Source of the DNA: Rhizomonospora bruguierae
Lineage (GTDB): Bacteria > Actinomycetota > Actinomycetes > Mycobacteriales > Micromonosporaceae
Reading direction: 5' to 3'
Length of the DNA: 38,164 nt
NCBI RefSeq assembly: GCF_018397995.1
Contig: NZ_BBQH01000038.1
Span: 1 to 38,164, forward strand
Each line of letters begins with the position of its first letter. Position 1 is the first letter of the stretch. The notes beneath the pieces are model-generated. The model made no database searches. It had not been told where the DNA came from and saw nothing but the letters and a program-made list of their open reading frames with translations. Below are positions 20,815 to 29,600 of the stretch, in pieces. Made by a program: the position numbers and the translations under genes.

Positions 20815-21309
20815 TCAGTCGAGCATCGCGTTGAGCAGGCTCTCCTGGAGATACCCCAGGTACGCGTACACGGAGAGCTGGAAGACCCGGGAGGACGTGG
20901 GGTCGCGCAGCACCGCCTCGTCGAGTTCGTCCTCCAGGTCGGTGCCGTCCTCGATGTCGAGCCGGATGCCCATCGCCAGCCGGGCGTCGTTCAGCGCCCG
21001 CAGCCACGCCTCCGCCGATTCCGGGTCCAGCCGGACCTCGCCGCCCGCGTCCCCCGGCAGCACGGCCAGCATCGCGCCCGCCTGGTCGATCTTCGCGGTC
21101 TTCAGGTCGCCCTCGGTGTACTGGCGGAACTGGCTCGACTCGGCCGCGTCGTCGGGGTAAACGTCCGGGAACAGCCGGCCGACGACGGGATCGTCCCGGT
21201 CGAACCCGTCGGTGAGCAGGCCGACCACCTCGTTGGCGACCTTGCGCAGCACCTTCACCTCGTCGGCGGCGAACCGCGCGACGCAGTGCTCGCCGTCCCG
21301 GCGGAACAT
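20815..21309 (-). CDS. DUF2017 protein (Rv1332-like)
   Basis: A 164-residue DUF2017 protein, mostly helical, with an Asp/Glu-rich composition. The start MFRRDGEHCVARFAADEVKV and the segment DARLAMGIRLDIEDG are typical. It has no recognised catalytic motif; in M. tuberculosis the equivalent gene (Rv1332) also follows clpS and is called a possible regulator. ATG 21309 lies just after the clpS stop. A GTG at 21315 that overlaps the stop (GTGA) is an alternative. The tight link to clpS suggests a job in the Clp proteolysis pathway, but that is unproven. Confidence 0.85.
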   Translation of the reverse strand: MFRRDGEHCVARFAADEVKVLRKVANEVVGLLTDGFDRDDPVVGRLFPDVYPDDAAESSQFRQYTEGDLKTAKIDQAGAMLAVLPGDAGGEVRLDPESAEAWLRALNDARLAMGIRLDIEDGTDLEDELDEAVLRDPTSSRVFQLSVYAYLGYLQESLLNAMLD

Positions 21310-21311
21310 GG

Positions 21312-21602
21312 TCACGGCTGATCGACCGTCGCCCACAGGCCGTACGCGTGCAGCCGGGACGCGTCGTGTTCCATCTTCTCCCGGGCGCCGCTGCTGACGA
21401 TCGCCTTGCCCTTGTGGTGCACGTCCAGCATCAACTTCTCGGCCTTCTCCTTGCTGTAGCCGAACAGCTTCTGGAAGACCCAGGTCACGTACGACATGAG
21501 GTTCACCGGATCGTTCCACACGACGGTGACCCACGGCCGGTCGACGTCGGGGACCTCCTCGACGTCCGGCGTCTCGACAGGTGCGACCTGCGGGGCAGCC
21601 AT
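21312..21602 (-). CDS. clpS: ATP-dependent Clp protease adaptor ClpS
   Basis: A 96-residue ClpS that delivers N-degron substrates to ClpC/ClpA. The fold motif [20 protein letters not shown], then [17 protein letters not shown] and a C-terminal [21 protein letters not shown] are canonical. The 20-residue N-terminal tail is flexible and acidic, as expected for the segment that engages the ATPase. ATG 21602 is preferred; an in-frame ATG at 21611 adds three residues and cannot be excluded. It is divergent from pncB, as in M. tuberculosis Rv1330c-Rv1331. Confidence 0.95.
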   Translation of the reverse strand: MAAPQVAPVETPDVEEVPDVDRPWVTVVWNDPVNLMSYVTWVFQKLFGYSKEKAEKLMLDVHHKGKAIVSSGAREKMEHDASRLHAYGLWATVDQP

Positions 21603-21678
21603 GCCCCCCATCCTGCCACCGGTCCCGGCGCACAGGCCAAACCGCGTGGGGATCGGGCGCCACCGGTGCCGGGTCGAT

Positions 21679-21705
21679 CCCCGCCGGGCGCCCGCCCCGG
21701 CGGGG
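21679..21705. promoter_or_regulatory. Strong hairpin in the clpS/pncB divergent spacer
   Basis: CCCCGCCGGG (21679-21688) and CCCGGCGGGG (21696-21705) form a perfect 10-base stem with a 7-base loop. Both neighbouring genes start from this 216-base spacer, so it is not at the end of either gene. It could be a leader structure, an insulator against readthrough, or the mark of an untranslated RNA. No other signal stands out in the spacer. Confidence 0.4.
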
Positions 21706-21818
21706 GTCCACGTTGGTCAGCCGCGGGCGGCGGGCGGCGGTACGCGCGGCAACGGCGGCGTGAAGCGGGGGTGACGCCGTCCCGTTGGGCCCGCCGGGCG
21801 GCGGCATAGGGTGGTCGG

Positions 21819-23102
21819 GTGACGAGTCTCAGCCCGGCCCTGCTGACGGACCATTACGAGCTCACCATGGTCGGCGCGGCACTGCGGGACGGCACCGCCG
21901 ACCGGCACTGCGTCTTCGAGGTCTTCGCCCGGCGGCTGCCGGCCGGGCGGCGGTACGGCGTGGTGGCCGGCACGGGCCGGCTGATGGACCTGCTGCGGGA
22001 GTTCCGGTTCGACGAGGACGGGGTGGCGTTCCTGCTGGACTCGGGCGTGGTCGACGCCGAGACCGCCCGCTGGCTGGCCGGCTACCGGTTCACCGGCGAC
22101 GTCGAGGGCTACGCGGAGGGTGAACTCTTCTTCCCCGGCTCCCCGATCCTGACCGTCTCGGGCACGTTCGCCGAGTGCGTGGTCCTGGAGACGCTGGTGC
22201 TGTCGGTGCTGAACCACGACAGCGCGATCGCCGCGGCCGCCGCCCGGATGGTCACCGCCGCCCGGGGCCGCCCGGTCATCGAGATGGGCTCGCGCCGCAC
22301 CCACGAGGAGGCGGCGGTCGCCGCGACCCGCGCCGCCTACCTGGCCGGCTTCGCCTCCACCTCGAACCTGGCCGCCGGCGCCCGCTACGGCATACCGACC
22401 GCGGGGACCGCCGCGCACGCGTTCACGCTGCTGCACGACGACGAGCCGGCGGCGTTCGCCTCCCAGGTGGCGGCGCTGGGCAAGAACACCACGCTGCTGG
22501 TGGACACGTACGACATCGCGGCGGGCATCCGCAACGCGATCGCGATCGCCGGGCCCGACCTGCGCGCCATCCGGATCGACTCCGGGGACCTGTCGGTCCT
22601 GGCCCAGCACTCCCGGGAACTGCTCGACTCGCTCGGCGCCACCGAAACCAAGATCATAGTTTCGGGGGACCTCAACGAGTACGCGATCGCGGCGCTCGCC
22701 GCCGAGCCGGTCGACATGTACGGGGCCGGCACCGCGGTCGTCACCGGCTCGGGGGCGCCCACCGCCGGCCTGGTCTACAAGCTGGTGGAGGTCGAGGGCC
22801 GCCCGGTGGTCAAGCGCTCCGAGCACAAGGCCACCGTGGGCGGGCGGAAGGTGGCGGTGCGCCGGCACAAGCCCACCGGCACCGCGACCGAGGAGGTCGT
22901 CGTCCCGATGGGGGTGCCGGACCGCGCGAACGGTGACCGGCTGCTCCAGCGGACGTACGTGGCGGGTGGTGAGTTCGCCCCGCTGCCGACCCTGGCCGAG
23001 AGCCGGGAACACCTGCGGCAGTGCCTGATCTCCATACCCTGGGAGGGGCTCAAGCTCTCCGCCGGCGACCCGGCGGTCCCGGTCCGCATCGTGCCGGCCT
23101 GA
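21819..23102 (+). CDS. pncB: Nicotinate phosphoribosyltransferase
   Basis: A 427-residue type II phosphoribosyltransferase that makes nicotinate mononucleotide from nicotinate and PRPP in NAD salvage. Visible are LLTDHYELTMV at the start, SRRTHEEAAVAATRAAYLAG, TSNLAAGARYGIPTAGTAAHAF with the regulatory His, and IRIDSGDL, the phosphoribosyl-binding Asp motif. GTG 21819 is the start that best fits the conserved N-terminus. It is followed after 14 bases by a nicotinamidase gene, so the pair converts nicotinamide to nicotinate to NaMN. Confidence 0.95.
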   Translation: MTSLSPALLTDHYELTMVGAALRDGTADRHCVFEVFARRLPAGRRYGVVAGTGRLMDLLREFRFDEDGVAFLLDSGVVDAETARWLAGYRFTGDVEGYAEGELFFPGSPILTVSGTFAECVVLETLVLSVLNHDSAIAAAAARMVTAARGRPVIEMGSRRTHEEAAVAATRAAYLAGFASTSNLAAGARYGIPTAGTAAHAFTLLHDDEPAAFASQVAALGKNTTLLVDTYDIAAGIRNAIAIAGPDLRAIRIDSGDLSVLAQHSRELLDSLGATETKIIVSGDLNEYAIAALAAEPVDMYGAGTAVVTGSGAPTAGLVYKLVEVEGRPVVKRSEHKATVGGRKVAVRRHKPTGTATEEVVVPMGVPDRANGDRLLQRTYVAGGEFAPLPTLAESREHLRQCLISIPWEGLKLSAGDPAVPVRIVPA

Positions 23103-23116
23103 CGAGAGGTGTGACC

Positions 23117-23692
23117 ATGACCCGTGCACTGATCATCGTCGACGTCCAGAACGACTTCTGCGAGGGCGGTTCCCTGCCGGTCGCCGGCGGGGCCGGCGTC
23201 GCCACCGCCATCACCAGGACCCTCGCCGACCAGGGCCACCGGTGGGACCACGTGGTCGCCACCAAGGACTACCACGTGGACCCCGGCGCCCACTTCGCGG
23301 AGGAGCCCGACTACGTCGACACCTGGCCCCGGCACTGCGAGGTCGGCACCCCCGGCTCCGACCTGCACCCGAACCTGGTCACGGACCGGATCGAGGCGGT
23401 CTTCACGAAGGGCGAGCACGCGGCGGCGTACTCGGGCTTCCAGGGCCACGCGGACGGCACCGGGCTGGCCGAGTGGCTGCGGTCCCGGGGCGTGGCCGCC
23501 GTCGACGTGGTCGGCATCGCCACCGACCACTGCGTGCGGGCCACCGCCCTGGACGCGGCCACCGAGGGCTTCGCCACGACGGTGCTGCTCGACCTGACCG
23601 CCGGGGTGGCCCGCCCCACCACCGAGCGGGCCCTCGCCCAGCTTGCCGAGGCGGGCGTGGCCCTGGACGGGGAGCCGGTCGTGCGGGGGTAG
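23117..23692 (+). CDS. pncA: Nicotinamidase (pyrazinamidase-type)
   Basis: A 191-residue isochorismatase-fold hydrolase that deamidates nicotinamide to nicotinate. The catalytic triad is visible: Asp9 in IIVDVQNDF, Lys in VFTKGEHAAAYSGF and Cys in GIATDHCVRATALDA. The metal site is KDYHVDPGAHF and the WPRHC motif follows. ATG 23117 is chosen; a GTG six bases upstream is an alternative. Co-directional and nearly adjacent to pncB, which uses its product. In mycobacteria this enzyme activates pyrazinamide. Confidence 0.95.
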   Translation: MTRALIIVDVQNDFCEGGSLPVAGGAGVATAITRTLADQGHRWDHVVATKDYHVDPGAHFAEEPDYVDTWPRHCEVGTPGSDLHPNLVTDRIEAVFTKGEHAAAYSGFQGHADGTGLAEWLRSRGVAAVDVVGIATDHCVRATALDAATEGFATTVLLDLTAGVARPTTERALAQLAEAGVALDGEPVVRG

Positions 23693-23718
23693 CAGCCGCC
23701 CCCAGGTAAGGACCCGGG

Positions 23719-24927
23719 ATGATGGCGGTGATGACAACTCTCGCCTCTCCCCGCCGGGTCATGGCGCCGTACCGTGGCGTCCTGGCCCTGCCCGGCGTGC
23801 GCGGCCTGTTCCTGATCGCCCTGCTGGCCCGGGTGCCGGTCACCGCCGCGGGCGTGACCCTCACCCTGCACGTCGTGCTCGACCTGCACCACGGCTACGC
23901 CGCCGCCGGGCTGGTCGGCACCGCCACCACCGTCGCCAGCGCCGTCGGCGCCCCGCTGCTCGGCCGCTTCGTCGACCGCCGCGGCCTGCGCCCCATGCTC
24001 GTGGTCACCACGCTCGCGGAGGCGCTGTTCTGGGCGGCGTCGCCCCGCCTGCCGTACCCCGTACTGCTCGCCGCCGCCGCCGTCGCCGGCCTGCTCACGC
24101 TGCCCGTCTTCGGCGTCATCCGGCAGTCCATCGCGGCGCTCGTCCCCGAGCAGCAACGCCGCCAGGCGTACGCGCTGGACTCCATGTCCGTCGAACTGTC
24201 CTTCATGATCGGCCCCGCGCTGGCGGTGTTCGCCGTCACCGCCGTCTCGGCCCGGGCGACCATGTTCGCCATCGGCGCCGGCATCACCCTGTCCGGCCTC
24301 GCCCTGTACCTGTTCAACCCGCCGGTCCGTGCCGGGCACGAGGAGCACGCCCCCGTGCCCCGCCGCCAGTGGCTCACCGGTCGCATGGTGACCCTGCTCG
24401 CCGTCGGGACGGTCGCCACCCTGGTGCTCAGCGGCACCGACGTGGCCGTGGTCGCCGCCCTCCGCGCCTCCGGTCAGCTCTCCTTCACCGGGCTGGTGCT
24501 GGCCGTCTGGGCCGCCTACTCCCTCATCGGCGGCTTCGTGTACGGGGCTCAGCACCGCGCGATCCCGCCGCTCGCGCTGGTCGCCGCGCTGTGCGCGCTC
24601 ACCATCCCGATCGGGCTGGCCAGCGGCCACTGGCTGCTCCTCTGCCTGGCCATCCTGCCGGCCGGCGCGCTCTGCGCACCCACCCTCGCCGCCACCGCCG
24701 ACGCCGTCAGCCGCCTCGCGCCGCCGGCCGTCCGGGGCGAGGCGATGGGCCTGCACAGCTCCGCCATCACCGTCGGCCTGGCCCTCGGCGCCCCGCTGGC
24801 CGGCGCCGTCATCGACAACAGCCACCACCCCGGCTGGGGCTTCGCCGCCGCCGGCGTGGTCGGCCTGGTGGTCACCGCGGTCGCCGGCCTGACGCTCGTG
24901 CGTCGCCGCCTCGCCCGCCGCCCCTGA
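23719..24927 (+). CDS. MFS transporter
   Basis: A 402-residue major-facilitator protein with about 12 hydrophobic segments split into two halves around residue 210 (charged loop AGHEEHAPVPRRQ). The cytoplasmic loop 2-3 motif appears as GRFVDRRGLRPML (related to the MFS GxxxDRxGRR signature). The family covers drug and sugar efflux; no substrate can be assigned. ATG 23719 is followed by in-frame ATGs at 23722 and 23731 that are equally possible. It comes 26 bases after pncA and may be co-transcribed with it. Confidence 0.85.
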   Translation: MMAVMTTLASPRRVMAPYRGVLALPGVRGLFLIALLARVPVTAAGVTLTLHVVLDLHHGYAAAGLVGTATTVASAVGAPLLGRFVDRRGLRPMLVVTTLAEALFWAASPRLPYPVLLAAAAVAGLLTLPVFGVIRQSIAALVPEQQRRQAYALDSMSVELSFMIGPALAVFAVTAVSARATMFAIGAGITLSGLALYLFNPPVRAGHEEHAPVPRRQWLTGRMVTLLAVGTVATLVLSGTDVAVVAALRASGQLSFTGLVLAVWAAYSLIGGFVYGAQHRAIPPLALVAALCALTIPIGLASGHWLLLCLAILPAGALCAPTLAATADAVSRLAPPAVRGEAMGLHSSAITVGLALGAPLAGAVIDNSHHPGWGFAAAGVVGLVVTAVAGLTLVRRRLARRP

Positions 24928-24995
24928 CCCAGCCGCGCCGCCTCCACCCGTGGCCGTGCGTCTGCTCAGCGCGGCCGGCAACCCCCCGGTACGGC

Positions 24996-25032
24996 AAAAC
25001 GCCGCCCTCGGCCGGGTGGCCGGGACGGCGTT
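24996..25032 (-). terminator. Rho-independent terminator downstream of ctaD
   Basis: On the minus strand AACGCCG (25032-25026) pairs with CGGCGTT (25004-24998), with an inner GGCC/GGCC stem inside. The stem is followed on that strand by a short T-run (TTTT). It lies 39 bases after the ctaD stop. It also faces the 3' end of the plus-strand MFS gene, so it may insulate both. Confidence 0.65.
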
Positions 25033-25070
25033 CGCGCGACAGGCCGAGCGGACGTGCTCAGCCGGTGAAC

Positions 25071-26822
25071 TCAGCGGTCGGTGGAGTGGTCCTCGGCGTA
25101 GGCGGCACCGCCGTCGACCGCGTGGCTGAGCGGTTTGGCGCCGCCCTCCGGCGGGCCCTCCAGGGACTGGCCGCCGGCCGCCAGGTGCGGGAACTTGAGG
25201 TCGAACGCGGGGCGCTCGGAGCGGATGCGGGGCATCCGGTCGAAGTTGCGCAGCGGGGGCGGGCAGGAGGTGGCCCATTCCAGCGAGTTGCCGTGGCCCC
25301 ACGGGTCGTCCACGGTCACGATCGGTCCGGCCTTGTAGGACTTCCACACGTTGTACAGGAACGGCAGGGTCGAGGCGCCGAGCACGAACGCGCCGATGGT
25401 CGAGATCGTGTTCAGCGCGGTGAAGCCGTCGATGTCCTGGTAGTCGTAGTACCGGCGGGGCATGCCCTCGGTGCCGAGCCAGTGCTGGACCAGGAAGGTG
25501 GCGTGGAAGCCCACGAAGGTGAGCCAGAAGTGCACCTTGCCGAGACGCTCGTCGAGCATCCGGCCGGTCATCTTCGGGAACCAGAAGTAGATGCCGGAGT
25601 AGACGGCGAACACGATGGTCCCGAACAGCACGTAGTGGAAGTGCGCGACCACGAAGTACGTGTCGGAGACGTGGAAGTCGATCGGCGGGCTGGCCAGCAG
25701 CACGCCGGAGAGGCCACCGAACAGGAACGTGGTGAGGAAGCCGATGGCGAACAGCATCGGCGACTCGAACGTGATCTGCCCGCGCCACATGGTGCCGATC
25801 CAGTTGAAGAACTTCATACCGGTCGGCACGGCGATGAGGAACGACAGGAACGAGAAGAACGGCAGCAGCACCTGGCCGGTGGCGAACATGTGGTGCGCCC
25901 ACACGCTCATCGACAGCGCGGCGATCATCAGGGTCGCGGCGACCAGGCCCTTGTACCCGAAGACGGGCTTGCGGCTGAAGACCGGGATGACCTCGGAGAT
26001 GATGCCGAAGAACGGCAGGGCGACGACGTAGACCTCGGGGTGGCCGAAGAACCAGAACAGGTGCTGCCAGAGCATCGGGCCGTTGGTCGCCGGGTCGTAC
26101 ACATGGGAGCCGAGGCGCCGGTCGGCGAGCAGGGCCAGCAGGGCGGCGGTGAGGATCGGGAAGATCAGCAGCACGAGCAGGCTGGTGACCAGGATGTTCC
26201 ACGTGAAGACGGACATCCGGAACATCGTCAGGGCGGGGGCGCGCAGCGTCAGGATCGTCGTGATCATGTTGACGGCGCCCAGGATGGTGCCGAGACCGGA
26301 CAGGGCCAGGCCGATGATCCACAGGTCGGCGCCGATGCCGGGCGAGTGGACAGCGTCGTTCAGCGGGGCGTAGGCGAACCAGCCGAAGTCGGCGGCGCCG
26401 TTCGGGGTGAAGAAGCCACCCATGGCCACCGAGCCGCCCAGCACGTACAGCCAGTACGCGAAGGCGTTCAGTCGCGGGAACGACACGTCCGGGGCGCCGA
26501 TCTGGATCGGCACGATGTAGTTGGCGAAGGCGAACACGATCGGCGTCGCGAAGAACAGCAGCATGACCGTGCCGTGCATGGTGAACAGCTGGTTGTACTG
26601 CTCCGGCGAGAGGAACTGCCCGCCCGGCTGCGCCAGCTCCGCCCGCATCAGCAGCGCCATCAGGCCGCCGAGGAGGAAGAACACGAAGGCCGTGGCCATG
26701 TACATGATGCCGATTTGCTTCGCGTCCGTGGTGCGCAGCAGTCGCGCGAACGCCGACCCACGGATGGGCCGGCGTACCGGGTGCGCCCGGGTCGCGATCG
26801 GCTTCGGTGCGACGGTGGTCAC
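25071..26822 (-). CDS. ctaD: Cytochrome c oxidase subunit I (aa3-type)
   Basis: A 583-residue haem-copper oxidase subunit I with 12 predicted membrane helices. Key residues are visible: the low-spin haem His in [12 protein letters not shown]; the CuB His and the cross-linked Tyr in [10 protein letters not shown]; the next two CuB ligands in WAHHMF; and the haem a/a3 pair in [12 protein letters not shown] cytoplasmic C-terminal tail of about 80 residues follows. The start is GTG 26822 (VTTVAPKP), preceded by GGAGGG. The longer open frame upstream has no homology. No other oxidase subunit is adjacent; the stand-alone ctaD is typical of actinobacteria, where ctaC/ctaE lie with the bc1 genes. Confidence 0.97.
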   Translation of the reverse strand: MTTVAPKPIATRAHPVRRPIRGSAFARLLRTTDAKQIGIMYMATAFVFFLLGGLMALLMRAELAQPGGQFLSPEQYNQLFTMHGTVMLLFFATPIVFAFANYIVPIQIGAPDVSFPRLNAFAYWLYVLGGSVAMGGFFTPNGAADFGWFAYAPLNDAVHSPGIGADLWIIGLALSGLGTILGAVNMITTILTLRAPALTMFRMSVFTWNILVTSLLVLLIFPILTAALLALLADRRLGSHVYDPATNGPMLWQHLFWFFGHPEVYVVALPFFGIISEVIPVFSRKPVFGYKGLVAATLMIAALSMSVWAHHMFATGQVLLPFFSFLSFLIAVPTGMKFFNWIGTMWRGQITFESPMLFAIGFLTTFLFGGLSGVLLASPPIDFHVSDTYFVVAHFHYVLFGTIVFAVYSGIYFWFPKMTGRMLDERLGKVHFWLTFVGFHATFLVQHWLGTEGMPRRYYDYQDIDGFTALNTISTIGAFVLGASTLPFLYNVWKSYKAGPIVTVDDPWGHGNSLEWATSCPPPLRNFDRMPRIRSERPAFDLKFPHLAAGGQSLEGPPEGGAKPLSHAVDGGAAYAEDHSTDR

Positions 26823-26932
26823 GTGCCCTCCGAATGCTGGTCCTGGGCGCGGCGATGGGACCGGCGAGCCGCACCTACGACGCAGGATAGTCCTCGGGTC
26901 GCGAGGGGCTGGCGAGGGGGCGGAACTGAGGC

Positions 26933-28048
26933 TCAGCGCGGCGGCAGCAGGCGCCGGTAGTGCCCGGCGAAGATCTGGTCGCCCAGCCGGCGGATCATCG
27001 GGTCGCGCAGCGCCGGCGTGAGGTCGCGGGTCCGGTCGCGGCGCCGGGTCTGCGCCAGCAGCCACTTGGTGCGCGGGCGGCGGCGCGCCTCGTAGACGGC
27101 CAGCGCGGCGGGGACGGCACCGGTGGTGACCAGCGCGTCCGCGAGGACCAACGCGTCCTCCAGCGCCATCGCGGCGCCCTGCGCCAGGTTGGGCGAGGTG
27201 GCGTGCGCCGCGTCCCCGATCAGCACCACGCGCCCGTGGTACCAGCGGTCGATATCGACCTCCTCGATGACCGCGACGGCCACCTTCTCCGCGGCCTCCA
27301 GCAGCCCGGGTACCGGGTCGCCGTAGCCGCCGAACAGCTCCCGGAAGCGGCACAGCGGCTCCTGCGGCGCGGGGGCGCCCGGGGGCACGGCCTCCTCGGC
27401 GTAGCAGTAGACCTGCCCGGCTCCCATCGGCATGGCCACGAAACCGGCGCGCTCGCCGAACAGGGCGGTCCAGTGCTTGGGGCCGGGCGCACCGGAGATG
27501 ACGGACCGGTAGGCGAACTGGCCGACGGGCTTGGCCGGGCCGCCGAGGCGGGCCAGGTCGCGGACCGTGGAGCGCCGCCCGTCGGCGCCGATGACCAGGT
27601 CGTACACGCCGGCGGAGCCGTCCGAGAAGGAGACGTCGACGGCCTCGCCGGCCGGGACGAGGCCGGTCACCCCGATGCCGAACCGGACCGCGCCGCCGGC
27701 CCCGGTGAGCATGACCCGGTGCAGGTCGGCGCGGGACAGCGCCCGGCACTCCCCGACCCCGGACCACAGCTCGGCCACGTCCAGTTCGCACAGCGGCTCG
27801 CCGGCGGCGGTACGGAACACCTGCCGGTCGATGGTGGCGCCGAACGGGCGCAGCGGCTCGGCGAGGCCCAACTCGCGCAGCGCGCGCAGGGCGTTGCCGG
27901 GTAGGTAGATGCCGGCACCGGCGACCGGGCCGGCGGGGTGCCGCTCCACCACGTCCGGCCGGTAGCCGGCGACCCGCAGGGACCGGGCCACGGCGAGGCC
28001 GGCGATGCCGGCGCCGACGATGAGCACGCGCAGTCCGGTATCGACCAT
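26933..28048 (-). CDS. FAD-dependent monooxygenase (PHBH fold)
   Basis: A 371-residue class A flavoprotein monooxygenase. The Rossmann GxGxxG motif is [17 protein letters not shown] near residues 8-24, the DG motif is [14 protein letters not shown], and the GD motif is [24 protein letters not shown]. Such enzymes hydroxylate aromatic or polyketide substrates with NAD(P)H and oxygen. ATG 28048 has a GGAGG site about 10 bases upstream. There is no biosynthetic cluster around it, so the substrate is unknown. An inverted repeat lies about 70 bases upstream and might be its operator. Confidence 0.9.
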   Translation of the reverse strand: MVDTGLRVLIVGAGIAGLAVARSLRVAGYRPDVVERHPAGPVAGAGIYLPGNALRALRELGLAEPLRPFGATIDRQVFRTAAGEPLCELDVAELWSGVGECRALSRADLHRVMLTGAGGAVRFGIGVTGLVPAGEAVDVSFSDGSAGVYDLVIGADGRRSTVRDLARLGGPAKPVGQFAYRSVISGAPGPKHWTALFGERAGFVAMPMGAGQVYCYAEEAVPPGAPAPQEPLCRFRELFGGYGDPVPGLLEAAEKVAVAVIEEVDIDRWYHGRVVLIGDAAHATSPNLAQGAAMALEDALVLADALVTTGAVPAALAVYEARRRPRTKWLLAQTRRRDRTRDLTPALRDPMIRRLGDQIFAGHYRRLLPPR

Positions 28049-28117
28049 GGTGGGCGATGCCTCCGAGGGATGGACACGCTTTGGAGCCATGAGGCTACTC
28101 GTCGCGACGCCCACGGG

Positions 28118-28147
28118 ACAGTGCCGCGCGCAATTTTCCGGCACTGT
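28118..28147. promoter_or_regulatory. Inverted repeat upstream of the FAD monooxygenase
   Basis: ACAGTGCCG (28118-28126) and CGGCACTGT (28139-28147) are perfect 9-base complements with a 12-base A/T-containing loop. They lie in the 158-base spacer between the monooxygenase and the membrane protein gene, both on the minus strand. Position fits an operator for the former or a terminator for the latter; no T-run follows on the minus strand. Confidence 0.45.
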
Positions 28148-28206
28148 GGACGTCAGACCTTATTGCGCCCGCCGGTGTGCGCCGGCCCCTCACCGGGCCC
28201 TCGCAC

Positions 28207-28605
28207 TCACTGGGTCCCGGCGTTCGCCCCCAGGTTGAAGGAGATCGCGCCGGCCGCGACCGCGCCGAGGACCAGCAGCAGGATGCCCCACGCGATGAGC
28301 CGGTCGGCCTCGGGCATCCGGCGGACGGCGGCCAGCAACCGGGACCCGACGGAGGTGCGCGCCGCGGCCGTGGTGCCGGCCCCGGTGTGGAGCACCGTGG
28401 TGCGCTCCCCCTCGCCCGCGCCGGCCTGGAGCACCGTGGTGCGGTCCGGGTCGCCGCCGATGCCCACACCGGCCAGGCCGGCATCGCCCTCGCCGGGCGC
28501 CGCGACCCGGCCCGCCTCCATCGCCCGAAGAATGATCACCGTGAAGCCGCCGAGCACCAGCACGGTGCCGAGCACCGCCATCGCGCCCGCGATCCAGTCC
28601 TGCAT
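28207..28605 (-). CDS. Small two-helix membrane protein with duplicated RTTVL motif
   Basis: A 132-residue protein with an N-terminal helix (about 5-26) and a second near the C-terminus (about 107-127). The polar middle contains the duplicated motif DRTTVLQAGAG and ERTTVLHTGAG, coded by near-identical DNA (GGAGCACCGTGGTGCG twice). ATG 28605 is chosen because a GGGGAGGAG site lies just upstream; the frame extends to 28677 without support. No family is recognised. The motif repeat resembles a short linear interaction or modification site. Confidence 0.65.
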   Translation of the reverse strand: MQDWIAGAMAVLGTVLVLGGFTVIILRAMEAGRVAAPGEGDAGLAGVGIGGDPDRTTVLQAGAGEGERTTVLHTGAGTTAAARTSVGSRLLAAVRRMPEADRLIAWGILLLVLGAVAAGAISFNLGANAGTQ

Positions 28606-28711
28606 CGCCGTCTCCTCCCCTGTCGCTCGGCGCCCGGTTTGCCGGCGCCCGAGGCCGACCCGACCGGCGGCCGTCAATCCGAAGTCGATCGAGGGTAACG
28701 CGCGGGCGGGC

Positions 28712-29524
28712 TCAGGTGCGATCGAAGGTCACCACCGCGGAGAGGTCCCGGTCGGCCAGCCCGGCCCGCGTCGCCTCGGCCAGGCGGCGCGCGGCGAGCG
28801 CCACCAGGCCGTCCGCGCCGGCCGCCTCGGCGAGCGCGAGGTCCTTCGCGGCCAGCCCCAAGCGGAAGTGGACCGGGGCGTCCGGATCGTCCAGCTTCGG
28901 GCGGACCCGCGCGACCAGCGCGCCGGCCGGGGTGCCGGCCAGCGCGTCCAACGCCGCCTCCCGGGCCACGCCCAACCGGCCGGCCAGCGCGAGAACGTCG
29001 CCCAGCATCGCGTACGAGGTGATGGTGGCCGCGTTCACGACGAGCTTGAGGGCGGCGCCCGCACCGAGCGGTCCGGCGTGGACAACGGTGCCGAGCACGG
29101 ACAGCGGACCGTCGACGGCGGCCACGTCGGCCGGTGCGCCGCCCGCGACGATGGTGAGGGTGCCGCCCGCCGCCGCGGGGACGCTGCCCAGGACGGGCGC
29201 GTCGACCAGGGCCACGCCGCCGGGGAGCAGCGACCGCAGCGAGGTGACCGCGTCGGGTCCGATGGTGGACATCTCGACCACGACAGCGCCCGGCTTGAGC
29301 GCGCCGGCGGCCTCGCCGAGCACGCGGAGCACGGCGGGCGGGTCCGCGAGCATGGTGATGACCACGTCGCGGCCGGCGACCGCCTCGGCGGGCGTGGCCG
29401 CCGCCCGCCCCGCGCGGGGGCGGGCGGTGCGGTTCCACACGGTCAGGTCGTACCCGGCGTCGGCCAGGCGGGCAGCCATCGGCACGCCCATGCGCCCGAG
29501 GCCGAGAAGCGCGATACTCGTCAC
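28712..29524 (-). CDS. NAD(P)-dependent beta-hydroxyacid dehydrogenase (3-hydroxyisobutyrate dehydrogenase-like)
   Basis: A 270-residue beta-hydroxyacid dehydrogenase. The N-terminal NAD(P) motif is IALLGLGRMGVPMAARLADAG. The substrate segment DAPVLGSVPAAAGGTL matches the family D-x-P-V-S-G pattern, except that the usual SGG is replaced by LGS. The catalytic lysine is in GAALKLVVNA. GTG 29524 is preferred; an ATG at 29584 gives 20 extra residues without homology. It lies 76 bases after kdgK on the same strand, so it may act on a sugar-acid or semialdehyde in that pathway (tartronate semialdehyde reductase is one option). Confidence 0.85.
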   Translation of the reverse strand: MTSIALLGLGRMGVPMAARLADAGYDLTVWNRTARPRAGRAAATPAEAVAGRDVVITMLADPPAVLRVLGEAAGALKPGAVVVEMSTIGPDAVTSLRSLLPGGVALVDAPVLGSVPAAAGGTLTIVAGGAPADVAAVDGPLSVLGTVVHAGPLGAGAALKLVVNAATITSYAMLGDVLALAGRLGVAREAALDALAGTPAGALVARVRPKLDDPDAPVHFRLGLAAKDLALAEAAGADGLVALAARRLAEATRAGLADRDLSAVVTFDRT

Positions 29525-29600
29525 GGCAGCGACGCTAGGGCGGCCCGACCCGTCCCACCAACGAAGATCAGGCAGGCCGGCCATGCCGGTACCGCATGGG

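Noticed and set aside
23311-26874. 1187-codon open frame on the minus strand spanning pncA, the MFS gene and ctaD
   Set aside because: Arg/Pro/His-rich nonsense in the antisense or shifted frame of three well-supported genes.
25071-27791. ctaD with a 323-residue N-terminal extension
   Set aside because: The extra part is the shifted frame of the FAD monooxygenase gene; the canonical N-terminus and a ribosome-binding site are at GTG 26822.
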